11,959 nt of DNA from an uncultured Collinsella sp. (lineage in GTDB: Bacteria > Actinomycetota > Coriobacteriia > Coriobacteriales > Coriobacteriaceae). The stretch covers positions 1-11,959 of the forward strand of contig CATVQO010000034.1 in assembly GCA_958346165.1 (NCBI GenBank), read 5' to 3'. Below, in pieces: positions 1 through 6,900 of the stretch (position 1 is the stretch's first letter; each line of letters opens with the position of its first letter). The translations under genes were made by a program, and so were the position numbers. The notes beneath the pieces are model-generated. The model searched no databases. It had not been told where the DNA came from and saw only the letters and a list, made by a program, of their open reading frames with translations.

Positions 1-14
1 CATAATGATCCTTT
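1..14 (-). promoter_or_regulatory. Ribosome binding site and start codon of a gene that continues off the left edge
   Basis: Read on the minus strand, AAAGG (14..10) is followed by six bases and then ATG at 3..1, which is ideal Shine-Dalgarno spacing. The ATG is the last codon in the window, so nothing can be said about the product. It would lie about 90 bp downstream of the LytTR response regulator, in the same direction, with only a weak hairpin between them (GACGG/CCGTC, 79-96, short T stretch), so read-through from the regulator gene is possible. Confidence 0.4.
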
Positions 15-95
15 CGATTTCATTCGATGCCACCCATTATGCCCACCGCGCGCCCATGCCAAACCTGCGATGGTAAACGACGGCACGCAGACCGT

Positions 96-830
96 CTACG
101 CAAGCCCCAAGTGTGCTTTAACCTCGGCAGCGCGACGGCGGGACACGGGCACCGTCGAGGTTACGCGATCGAGTCTGAGCTCCATAAGACCCGTGGAACC
201 GATCTCGACATTGTGCACGTCTTCCAAATTGACCAGATAGCTGCGATGAACGCGAATAAAGCCCTCGGAGACCAAGCGACGCTCGAGCGAAGAGATCGAC
301 TCATTGATCAGGTACGTTCCCTCGGCGCAGATGGCGTTGCAAAAATCGGCGCGCGCCTCAAAGTAGCAGACGTCTGCGGCGGGAATGAACACCTTTTTGC
401 CCCCGCGGTCCACCGTCAGACGCAAAGGCTGGCGCGGAGCGTGGGCAACACGACGGGCACCCAAGGCTGCCTCGATCTTGTCGAGTGCCTTTGACAGGCG
501 TGCGTCCTCGACCGGCTTGACGACATAGTCGACCGCATCGAGGTTATACGCATCGGCGGCAAATTCGGCAAACGCCGTCACAAACACAACCACCGGCGGC
601 GTCTTTAGGTTCTGCAGCGTCTCGGCAAGCTCAATTCCCGAGCGACCGGGCATGGTAATGTCTAAAAACAACACGTCGGGCTTGTTCGACAGAATCGACT
701 CCACGGCTTCGGTGACATTGCCCGCCTCGGCAATCTGACCCACACGCGTATCCTTTTCCAACAGATAGCGTAGCTCAGCCCTAATGGGAGGCTCGTCATC
801 AACCACCAAGATGTTCCAGCCTTCGGACAT
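96..830 (-). CDS. LytTR-family response regulator (receiver + LytTR DNA-binding domain)
   Basis: This 244-residue protein is the transcriptional output of a two-component system. Residues 5-120 form a CheY-like receiver: acidic pair D11/D12 in VVDDEPP, phospho-acceptor D57 in LFLDITMPG, T85 and K105 (VVKP). Residues about 135-240 form a LytTR beta-type DNA-binding domain with the signature FIRVHRSYLVNL around 191-202. Length and order are typical of the AgrA/LytR/YehT class, which binds direct repeats upstream of target promoters. The ATG at 830 is preceded by GAGGGG about 8-9 bases upstream. The gene begins 38 bp after the sensor kinase stop codon, so the two are very probably co-transcribed and a cognate pair. 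Targets cannot be told from the sequence; neighbouring transport, peptidase or membrane genes are candidates. Family assignment is certain; the biological signal is unknown. Confidence 0.95.
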   Translation of the reverse strand: MSEGWNILVVDDEPPIRAELRYLLEKDTRVGQIAEAGNVTEAVESILSNKPDVLFLDITMPGRSGIELAETLQNLKTPPVVVFVTAFAEFAADAYNLDAVDYVVKPVEDARLSKALDKIEAALGARRVAHAPRQPLRLTVDRGGKKVFIPAADVCYFEARADFCNAICAEGTYLINESISSLERRLVSEGFIRVHRSYLVNLEDVHNVEIGSTGLMELRLDRVTSTVPVSRRRAAEVKAHLGLA

Positions 831-868
831 ATGTGCTTCCCCTCTTTTTCTCTCAATCCAACCGCGTG

Positions 869-2254
869 CTACGCCGTCAACGGCGCAGGCTCATGCGGCT
901 CGCCGTTCAGCTCGACGATGACCTGCGTTCCCACGCCCTCCTGGGACTTCACGCGCATGCCGGAATCTTCTCCGTAAAAGAAATGGATGCGCTGAAGCAC
1001 GTTGAAGAGCGCCAGGCCGCAACCTCGCTTGACGGAGCCGTCGGCGGTAATGCTCTCGGGCTCCTCCAGGCGATGTTGCTCAAACAGATGCGCGCAGACC
1101 TCTTCGCTCATACCGATGCCATCGTCCTCGACGATGATCTCCAAACCGTCATCGGTCTCGAAAGCCCTAACATGAATAGAAAGCGGCTCGGTCTCGCGCT
1201 GCGCGTGCTTGATGCAGTTTTCGAGCAACGGCTGCAAGATAAACGGCGGCACCATGCAATCGCGCACCTCAAAGTCGATATCGACCGAGACGCGCAGACG
1301 GCCGTCGCCATAACGAGCCTGCATAAGATTGATATAGCGAGTGCCCTGTTCCACCTCGTGCTCGAGCGTTGTGAGGGTATCGGAATCAGAAAGCGTCTGA
1401 CGGTAGTAGTTGGAGAAGTCGATCAGCAGCGACCTGGCCTTGTCCGGCTCGGTACGCACGAGCGACACGATGGTGCTGATGGTGTTAAACAGAAAATGAG
1501 GATCGACCTGCGATTGCAAGGCGCGCAGCTCCACGCGGGCCGTAAGCTCGTCCTGGCGCTCGAGCTCAAAGCTCGCAAGCTGCGTGGAAATGAGGTCGGC
1601 AAAGCCCGAGGCAAGCGCCGTCTGGCGCATATCGATGCTGCTCAGACGGGGATAATACAGCTCGAGCGTGCCCACGCAATGCCCGCGCACGGTAAGCGGT
1701 GCGACAATACCGGCGCGCAGGCGCGGAAAGTAGCCACCTGTCTCGGTCGAGGCATCGCGCGAGAACACGCTTTGCTCACCGCTGTTGATCACGTTGAGCG
1801 TAGTCCGCAGCACCACCGGGGTGCCCGCGGGGCATTTTGCCGAGTCCTCGCCCCAGCTTGCCAACACCTGCTTGCCGTCGGTAAAGCAGATGGCAGAGGC
1901 GATAGTTTCGGACAGGATGATCTTAGAGGCGCCTAGGGCAGCTTCGGGCGTAAGGCCGCGCGACGTGTAGGCGAATATTTTTGAAGCGATGGCGAGCGTG
2001 CGGTCGGTTGCGCTCGATGTGAGGTCGTCGGGAACGACAAAGACGTACGAGAAGAAGAAGCACAGCATGACCAAGCCGGCAATGACGACAACGGCCGGAA
2101 CGGGATTGGGATTATCGGTTAGATCCCAGATGAGCAGCAGGATAAGCAGCGGAACGACAATACCGAGCAAGATGGCTTGAACCACATGCTGAGCGGTACG
2201 AAAGACCTTGGTAGAGTTGTAGCTCTTGCCCAGAATCAGCCTATTGAGATCCAC
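869..2254 (-). CDS. LytS-like sensor histidine kinase (2 TM, GAF-like, His_kinase, HATPase_c)
   Basis: Membrane sensor kinase partner of the downstream LytTR regulator. With a GTG start at 2254 it is 461 residues: two membrane helices at about 25-43 and 53-74 with almost no external loop, a GAF-like region at about 84-228, then the His_kinase motif QVDPHFLFN with phospho-acceptor H253. The ATPase domain shows the N box (LLENCIKHA), G1 (EDDGIGM) and G2 (GCGLALFNV). The usual 5TM-LYT sensor of LytS is absent, so sensing probably occurs in the membrane or in the cytosol through the GAF-like part. Start choice: AAGGAG (2266..2261) lies six bases before the GTG at 2254 but directly abuts the ATG at 2260. 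A longer reading to 2323 would run through the hairpin at 2294-2313 and is unlikely. Function is secure; the ligand is unknown. Confidence 0.93.
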   Translation of the reverse strand: MDLNRLILGKSYNSTKVFRTAQHVVQAILLGIVVPLLILLLIWDLTDNPNPVPAVVVIAGLVMLCFFFSYVFVVPDDLTSSATDRTLAIASKIFAYTSRGLTPEAALGASKIILSETIASAICFTDGKQVLASWGEDSAKCPAGTPVVLRTTLNVINSGEQSVFSRDASTETGGYFPRLRAGIVAPLTVRGHCVGTLELYYPRLSSIDMRQTALASGFADLISTQLASFELERQDELTARVELRALQSQVDPHFLFNTISTIVSLVRTEPDKARSLLIDFSNYYRQTLSDSDTLTTLEHEVEQGTRYINLMQARYGDGRLRVSVDIDFEVRDCMVPPFILQPLLENCIKHAQRETEPLSIHVRAFETDDGLEIIVEDDGIGMSEEVCAHLFEQHRLEEPESITADGSVKRGCGLALFNVLQRIHFFYGEDSGMRVKSQEGVGTQVIVELNGEPHEPAPLTA

Positions 2255-2287
2255 CGTCATCTCCTTCTTACCGACGCACCCCATAGC

Positions 2288-2313
2288 AATAAAGAGGGCC
2301 GCAAGCGACCCTC
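2288..2313 (-). terminator. Probable rho-independent terminator of the amidohydrolase gene
   Basis: In the minus-strand RNA the segment 2313..2294 folds as GAGGGUCG and CGGCCCUC around a UU-containing tetraloop, eight pairs including one G-U, followed by TTTATT (2293..2288). It lies 60 bp after the amidohydrolase stop and just before the kinase ribosome binding site. The opposite strand has an A-C mismatch instead of the G-U pair, so the element is oriented to stop minus-strand transcription. The T tract is short, so termination may be partial, leaving the kinase-regulator pair with its own promoter plus some read-through. Confidence 0.55.
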
Positions 2314-2372
2314 TCCATTGCATTATGCAATCAAATACTGTGTTTTACATCAAGCCATCGATGAACGGTAGC

Positions 2373-3650
2373 TTAGGCGCTGTACTTGTTTGCCTCGCCG
2401 AAGGTGCCGCCCTCGACAATCCAGCCGTCCTTCATGATGACGTCCATGTTGTCGGTGTTGAGCACGTGGATGTCGGCGGCGACGTCACCGTTGACGACCA
2501 GCAGGTCGGCGCACTTGCCGGCCTCGATGGAACCGGTCTCGTCCTCGATGTGGCATATCTTGGCACCGTTGAGGGTGGCGCAGGTGATGGTCTCGACCGG
2601 AGTGAAGCCGATCTTGTCGACGAACTCGTACATCTCCTCGATGGAGCAAGTGCCGTACGGGGTGACGAAGGAGAAGGAGTCGGAGCCGATCGTCATGACG
2701 ACGCCGCGCTTCTTGGCCTCGCGCAGGCAGTCGTAGTTGCGCTGCAGCTCCTTCTCGACCAGAGTGCCCTCGTACTTGTCGTGCAGCTCGGGAACGTAGA
2801 CGGGCGGATAGGTGGCGTACCAGGTGGGCAGGAAGGCGATCGTCGGAGTGAAGAAGGTGCCCTGCTCGGCCATGAGGTCCATGGTGCGCTCATCGATATC
2901 GAAGCCGTGAATCAGCTGCTCGCAGCCAAAGCGAACGGAATCGTAGGCAGCGGCGTGGTTGTTGTAGCAGTGGCTCCACACGGGGATGCCGACCATCTTT
3001 GCCTCTTCGACCACGGCCTGAATCTCCTCGGAGCAGTAGTGCTGGTCGCGGCCGGAGTCCCAGCGCCAGATGCCGCCACCGGTAGCCCAGATCTTGATGG
3101 CATCGGGGTTCTCGCGCAGGCGACGGCGGACGGCCTTGCGCAGATCCCAAGGACCGTCGACCTGATCGCCCCAGGGGTGCGATTCCTTGTTGAGCTCCTG
3201 GCTGCAGTGGTGGGAGTCGCCGTGGCCGGCAACGCGGCAGAAGCCAAGGCCGGTGGCCAGAACGCGCGGGCCCTTGAAGACGCCCTTGTCGATGCAGTCA
3301 CGGATCTGGATACCAAAGCGGCCGATCTCGCAGACGGTGGTGAGGCCGTGGGTGAGGCAGTCGTAGGCCTGCTTGACGGCGACGGCCTGCTTCTCGAGGA
3401 GCGGCTGCATGACCCAGTCGGTGTCATCGTCGGTCAAGTTGCCCGAGAAGTGCAGGTGGGTGTCGATCAGGCCGGGAAGGACGGTCTTGCCGGCGGCGTC
3501 GATGACCTCAACGCCCTCGGGAAGGTCCTGCATGGCGCCGGCGTACTCGATCTTGCCGTTGTCGTCGACGAGAACGAGGGAGTTCTCGACCGGCTCGGCA
3601 CCGGTACCGTCGATGAGCTTGCCGCCAACGATTGCATACTTAGTGGACAT
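2373..3650 (-). CDS. Metal-dependent amidohydrolase, imidazolonepropionase/Xaa-Pro dipeptidase-like
   Basis: This 425-residue cytosolic hydrolase belongs to the amidohydrolase superfamily (COG1228-like). It has a small N-terminal beta part (PGLIDTHLHF begins the barrel), a TIM barrel and a C-terminal beta segment (GSIEAGKCADLLVVNGDV) typical of the group. Metal and catalytic positions are visible: H65 and H67 in the HxH motif, K186 in IKIWATGGG (the usual carbamylated lysine), H227 in WSHCYN, H248 in LIHGFD and D324 in TIGSDS. Characterised relatives with a bridging lysine split Xaa-Pro or other dipeptides and N-acyl amino acids; the substrate here is not determined by the sequence. It lies 131 bp downstream of an APC permease on the same strand, consistent with import and then hydrolysis of an amino-acid derivative or dipeptide. 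A textbook AAGGAGG lies four bases before the ATG. No signal peptide is seen. Confidence 0.9.
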   Translation of the reverse strand: MSTKYAIVGGKLIDGTGAEPVENSLVLVDDNGKIEYAGAMQDLPEGVEVIDAAGKTVLPGLIDTHLHFSGNLTDDDTDWVMQPLLEKQAVAVKQAYDCLTHGLTTVCEIGRFGIQIRDCIDKGVFKGPRVLATGLGFCRVAGHGDSHHCSQELNKESHPWGDQVDGPWDLRKAVRRRLRENPDAIKIWATGGGIWRWDSGRDQHYCSEEIQAVVEEAKMVGIPVWSHCYNNHAAAYDSVRFGCEQLIHGFDIDERTMDLMAEQGTFFTPTIAFLPTWYATYPPVYVPELHDKYEGTLVEKELQRNYDCLREAKKRGVVMTIGSDSFSFVTPYGTCSIEEMYEFVDKIGFTPVETITCATLNGAKICHIEDETGSIEAGKCADLLVVNGDVAADIHVLNTDNMDVIMKDGWIVEGGTFGEANKYSA

Positions 3651-3680
3651 GGTTCCTCCTTATGGATCCATATAGTGGGC

Positions 3681-3775
3681 GAGGCCGCGTTGGGTTAAGG
3701 CCTCACAAAGCTACCCAAGTGGTGCCGGGTTCGGTGCGCGGAAGAGAGGGTCCCGCGCACCTGATCCGCCCCGGC
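3681..3775 (-). promoter_or_regulatory. Structured intercistronic region between permease and amidohydrolase
   Basis: The 131-bp gap holds strong inverted repeats. GGTGCGCGG (3733-3741) pairs with CCGCGCACC (3753-3761), nine pairs around an 11-base loop, enclosed by GCCGGG (3724-3729) and CCCGGC (3770-3775). Closer to the amidohydrolase, GAGGCC (3681-3686) pairs with GGCCTC (3699-3704). The loop of that hairpin contains the complement of ACCCAA (3713-3718), so an alternative pairing or pseudoknot is possible. No T tract follows on the minus strand, so it is not a normal terminator. It may adjust expression of the two cistrons or stabilise a processed end. No known riboswitch consensus was recognised. 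Confidence 0.5.
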
Positions 3776-3781
3776 TCGGCG

Positions 3782-5233
3782 TTACTTTTTGCGGGAATTG
3801 GTGAAGGCCATGAGAGCCAGGCCGACGGCCAGCCAGCCGATCACGATGCTCCACTCCACCATGTTGAGGGAGGCGGGAGAGAACGGAATCACGAGCAGGC
3901 CGATGATGATGGCGCAGGCAGCGATAGCGAGGCCGATGCCAAACTTGCCGCCGGGCACCTCGTAGGGACGAGGCAGGTCGGGCTCGGTGAAGCGCATGCG
4001 CAGGCAAGCGAGGGCGACCATGCCGCAGGAGAAGATGAAGGCGAGAGCCGACACGTTGGTCAGAGGGATGAGCATGTTCTTGCCCAGGAACGGACCGACG
4101 ACGGTGATGGCGCCCAGAACGACGCAGGCGAGCTTGGGAGCGCCGGACTTGGGGTCGACCTCGGCGAACTGCTCGGGCAGCTGGCCCTTGCGGCCCATGG
4201 CGAGCATGATGCGGCTCGTGGCGCCGTAGAAGGAGTTCATCGGACCCATGGGTCCAAGCGTAGCGATGACGAGCATGGCCAGGTACAGGAGCATGTTGAT
4301 GCCCTTGAGGCAGGCAAGCGCGGGAACCGGGCTCTTAACAAACTCGTGCCAGTCAAGGATAGTGCCGAACGAGTAAATGCAGACCATGTAGAAGCCGCCG
4401 GCGGCCAGCAGGGCCAGGGAGATGATCTTGCCGAACTTGTTCCAGTTAAGGCCCTCGGCTGCTTCCTCAGCCTGCTGAGGAATGGTGTCGAAGCCGGCGT
4501 AGAAGAACGGGGTCAGAACCAGGACCGACACGATGCCGGCAAACAGGCTGGTGCTCTCGGTAGCGGCCTTGCCGCCGCCAGCGCCGGTGACCTGGGAGAA
4601 CACGGGCATGGCGTTGTCCGGCGAGCCGGTGAACAGCGAGACGCCCATGGCGAGCAGCATGCCGCAGAGCAGAGCCTTGGTCAGGAAGGCCTGGAGCTTG
4701 GCAGCCGAGCTGGCACCGCGGAAGTTAAGGAAGATGACGTAGACTGCAAAGCCGAGCGCGATCAGCGTCGGGAACAGGTAAACGTCGGCCCCCAGGATGG
4801 TGTAGAGCTTGATGGCGCGCAGCCACTCAAGGCCGGGCAGGCTGCCGAACATCTCGGACACGAGGGTCGAAATGGCGATGGCCTCCCACGGGCACAGGAT
4901 GCCGTTGCCCAGGGCCAAAAGCCATCCGGTGATGTAGCTCAGCGTACGGCCAAAGCTACGATCGACATACTCGACGATGCCACCCGAAATGGGGATAGCA
5001 GCCGTGAGCTCACCGAAAACAGCTCCGACGGGCACGAGGAAGATTGCACCCAAGAGGAATGCGATCATAGCGGGAACGGGACCGCCGCCCACGACCATCC
5101 AGTCGCCGACCTGCAGAACCCAACCGGTACCGATGATGGCACCGAAGCCGATGGTGAAGAAGTTCCAGAGCGAGAGCGTTTTCTTCATGCCGCCGTTATC
5201 CTCGACTGCAACTTCTGCGTTCTTGTCCGCCAT
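3782..5233 (-). CDS. APC-superfamily amino acid permease (12 TM)
   Basis: This 483-residue integral membrane protein has about twelve hydrophobic helices. A short hydrophilic N-terminus is followed by LWNFFTIGFGAIIGTGW, the APC helix-1 signature with the broken, glycine-rich segment that binds the substrate backbone. PISGGIVEYVDRSFG matches the helix-3 region, and FYGATSRIMLAMGRKGQLPEQFAEV matches the conserved region after helix 8. It is likely a proton- or antiport-driven transporter of an amino acid or small derivative in the cytoplasmic membrane. The substrate cannot be read from sequence; the downstream amidohydrolase suggests that the imported compound is hydrolysed inside. The start is well fixed: AAAGGAGG (5247..5240) lies six bases before the ATG at 5233. 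The upstream region is long and rich in hairpins, so leader-based control is plausible. Confidence 0.92.
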   Translation of the reverse strand: MADKNAEVAVEDNGGMKKTLSLWNFFTIGFGAIIGTGWVLQVGDWMVVGGGPVPAMIAFLLGAIFLVPVGAVFGELTAAIPISGGIVEYVDRSFGRTLSYITGWLLALGNGILCPWEAIAISTLVSEMFGSLPGLEWLRAIKLYTILGADVYLFPTLIALGFAVYVIFLNFRGASSAAKLQAFLTKALLCGMLLAMGVSLFTGSPDNAMPVFSQVTGAGGGKAATESTSLFAGIVSVLVLTPFFYAGFDTIPQQAEEAAEGLNWNKFGKIISLALLAAGGFYMVCIYSFGTILDWHEFVKSPVPALACLKGINMLLYLAMLVIATLGPMGPMNSFYGATSRIMLAMGRKGQLPEQFAEVDPKSGAPKLACVVLGAITVVGPFLGKNMLIPLTNVSALAFIFSCGMVALACLRMRFTEPDLPRPYEVPGGKFGIGLAIAACAIIIGLLVIPFSPASLNMVEWSIVIGWLAVGLALMAFTNSRKK

Positions 5234-5254
5234 TGTTCCCCTCCTTTCCTGTTT

Positions 5255-5490
5255 GACGCCCTTGGCGTCACCCCTTGCGCGGTCCGTTTTGCCGCGCGCT
5301 TTTATTCCATGGCTTTAAGATACGGCCTTGGCGCAGCAGCGCCGCTCGCAGCTCGACCGAAGGCAGAATTGCAAAACGAGCGGCACCGTTTTTGGGACGA
5401 ACGGCGGGAGACGTCATTCGTCTTGGACGCTTTCATCTTGTCTGCTTTTGAATACCTGTTGCCGTGACGCTTGGCGCGCGGCGCGGCAAC
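5255..5490 (-). promoter_or_regulatory. Hairpin-rich upstream/leader region of the permease gene
   Basis: The 354 bp between the divergent permease and peptidase genes contain no credible ORF but many inverted repeats. They are GTTGCCG/CGGCAAC (5458-5464, 5484-5490), GACGAA/TTCGTC (5396-5401, 5417-5422), GCCGCTCG/CGAGCGGC (5341-5348, 5377-5384), GGCGC/GCGCC (5330-5334, 5339-5343), GCGCGG/CCGCGC (5277-5282, 5292-5297) and GACGCC/GGCGTC (5255-5260, 5264-5269). The third and fourth share bases 5341-5343 and exclude each other, as in alternative leader folds. The last lies just upstream of the permease ribosome binding site. A convincing -35/-10 pair was not found on either strand. High GC alone makes some such repeats expected. 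Confidence 0.4.
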
Positions 5491-5587
5491 GTTCATACCA
5501 TTTGTCAGGCTTTTGGCGCACATACCCATGTGTCGTGCATCTTTTTATGTAGGATAGACAAGTTACACATGAGGCAAGGTGATTCGA

Positions 5588-6589
5588 ATGGCATACGGAT
5601 ACAATGACGGCGACCAACGGCCACAAAGCGTGCGCCTTGCCGGCCGCACCACGCCAACGCCCAGAAGCACCTCCGACAACGACAGCCCGCAGCGCCCCCA
5701 AGAGCAGCCCGGGGCTTCTTCGCGGCAACAAAGCCGTACCGTGCAGCAGTCAGACCGCGTGAGTACGAGCACACGCCAACGCCAGACCGACACATCGCAG
5801 CCACGCCGCTACGATCGCCGTAAGACCGACTACTACGTCAAGCGCTCCTTTTCGCGACCTCAACGCGATCGCGGCAATTCCGCCCCTCACCCTGCGTCGC
5901 ACGCCACAAGTCACGCGCTTCCGGCCCGCCGCCTACGCCTTGCGCTTTGCTCCATCGCCGCCTGCCTCGTCTTTGTGTTTTTGGGATCCTGTATCTCCCA
6001 CGGATCAGCCGGTCTTGAGCCCACAGCCGAAGACAAGCTGCTTAAAGCTCCCGTCGCGCCCGGTTACTCCTTTGCGTTCTCGACCCCACGCTCGCAATGG
6101 CAAGCCGGCACCATGCCCCACATCTACCAAATTGACCCCGCATGGTCGGAGCTGCCCTATGCCGGTGGCACTATTCGCGAAAACGCTTGCGGTCCCACTT
6201 GCCTCACCATGGTCTATATCTTTAAGACCGGCCACACCGATAAGACGCCGGTCGATGTATGCGCACTGGCCGAAGCCGGCAACTACGCCCCCACTGGTGC
6301 CACCGAGTGGTCGTTTATGACAGGCGGTGCGTGGCAGCTAGGGCTCAACGGAACACAGCTCTATAACGATCGCGAATCGATTACCCAAGCACTTCGCTCG
6401 GGTGCGCCCGTCATCGCCGCAGTGCGCCCCGGTACGTTTACCAACGTAGGCCACTACATCGTGCTCTACGGCATCGACGATGCCAACCAGATTGGCGTCT
6501 ACGACCCCAACTCGGCCAGCCGCAGCGCCCGCCGCTGGGGCGTGGTGGAGGTCCTCAACGAAATCGAAGCCATGTGGGCCTACTACTAG
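5588..6589 (+). CDS. Membrane-anchored C39-like (papain-fold) cysteine peptidase with long basic N-terminal tail
   Basis: This 333-residue protein is the only plus-strand gene in the window. Residues 1-115 are low-complexity and rich in Q, R, S, T and P, strongly basic and probably disordered and cytosolic. A single membrane helix follows (about 116-135, LRLALCSIAACLVFVFLGS). The exported C-terminal part is a peptidase_C39_2 (YvpB-like) domain: catalytic C201 in ENACGPTCLTM, H289 in VGHYIVLYGI and D306 in VYDPNS. Such proteins are surface cysteine peptidases or peptidase-like domains; the substrate is unknown. The signal-anchor layout (tail inside, enzyme outside) is inferred from charge distribution. 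Start choice: AGGTGAT matches the 3' end of 16S rRNA and is well placed for the ATG at 5588; a GTG at 5579 overlaps that site and is less likely. It is transcribed away from the permease and is followed by a repeat region without an obvious own terminator. Confidence 0.85.
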   Translation: MAYGYNDGDQRPQSVRLAGRTTPTPRSTSDNDSPQRPQEQPGASSRQQSRTVQQSDRVSTSTRQRQTDTSQPRRYDRRKTDYYVKRSFSRPQRDRGNSAPHPASHATSHALPARRLRLALCSIAACLVFVFLGSCISHGSAGLEPTAEDKLLKAPVAPGYSFAFSTPRSQWQAGTMPHIYQIDPAWSELPYAGGTIRENACGPTCLTMVYIFKTGHTDKTPVDVCALAEAGNYAPTGATEWSFMTGGAWQLGLNGTQLYNDRESITQALRSGAPVIAAVRPGTFTNVGHYIVLYGIDDANQIGVYDPNSASRSARRWGVVEVLNEIEAMWAYY

Positions 6590-6703
6590 TCATTGGGCAC
6601 TCATTGGGGACAGACTTAAATGAGTGGTCGTCGGGGACAGTCTTACGGACGCCGGCCGAGAGCAGACGAAAAGGGCCATCCCGAACTGCTTGGAACTGCC
6701 AGC

Positions 6704-6753
6704 ACGGAAAGCGCATCCTGCTTTGGGGCCCAATAGCGGGATGCGCTTTCCGT
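6704..6753. repeat. Long perfect hairpin inside the repeat mosaic
   Basis: ACGGAAAGCGCATCCTGCT (6704-6722) pairs with AGCGGGATGCGCTTTCCGT (6735-6753): nineteen pairs, one of them G-T, around a 12-base loop containing GGGGCCC. The two arms are an inverted and a direct copy of the same GGGATGCGCTTTCCG unit found twice more to the right. The hairpin therefore arises from head-to-head repeat units, not from a gene-end terminator, since no T tract follows on either strand. Confidence 0.8.
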
Positions 6754-6900
6754 TAGCGGCCCGTTTGGGAAACTAGGGACCGCTTTTCGACAAAAATCCG
6801 GGATGCATTTTCCGATTGAGGGCCTCAAGGGAAACCGCACCCCATGTTGGACGCTCATTCTGGGATGTGCTTTCCGCAGTTGATCGATGCGGCCTTTAAG
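6738..6900. repeat. Three direct repeat units with 62-bp spacing
   Basis: GGGATGCGCTTTCCG (6738-6752), GGGATGCATTTTCCG (6800-6814) and GGGATGTGCTTTCCG (6862-6876) begin exactly 62 bp apart. Units 1 and 2 also share GGCC about 20 bases in and GGGAAAC at offset 29-35, so the whole 62-bp unit is duplicated and diverged. Unit 3 keeps the core and a shifted GGCC..AAGG before running into GACTGTCCC. A fourth, inverted unit lies at about 6666-6718 (CGAAAAG..CGGAAAGCGCATCC). Identity between units is too low and spacers too alike for CRISPR. Confidence 0.75.

Noticed and set aside
79..96. Terminator after the response regulator
   Set aside because: The stem is only five pairs with an eight-base loop, overlaps the stop codon and is followed by just three T; too weak to list.
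833..1936. Plus-strand open frame opposite the sensor kinase
   Set aside because: It is a shadow of the kinase codons; no ribosome binding site or recognisable domain.
2261..2323. Longer sensor kinase N-terminus starting at 2323
   Set aside because: It would translate through the probable terminator hairpin and lacks a Shine-Dalgarno, whereas AAGGAG is ideally placed for the GTG at 2254.
2226..5467. Two very long plus-strand open frames opposite the amidohydrolase and the permease (490 and 601 codons)
   Set aside because: They are antisense to convincing genes with intact motifs, their translations are repetitive G/A/V/D/E-rich without family features, and open antisense frames are expected at this GC and codon bias.
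5230..5587. T-box or known riboswitch in front of the permease
   Set aside because: No T-box core (GGGTGG.ACCGCG) or other familiar riboswitch consensus could be found on either strand, despite the many hairpins.
6738..6900. Possible CRISPR array
   Set aside because: Only three imperfect 15-bp cores, spacers that resemble each other, one inverted copy, and no cas genes.
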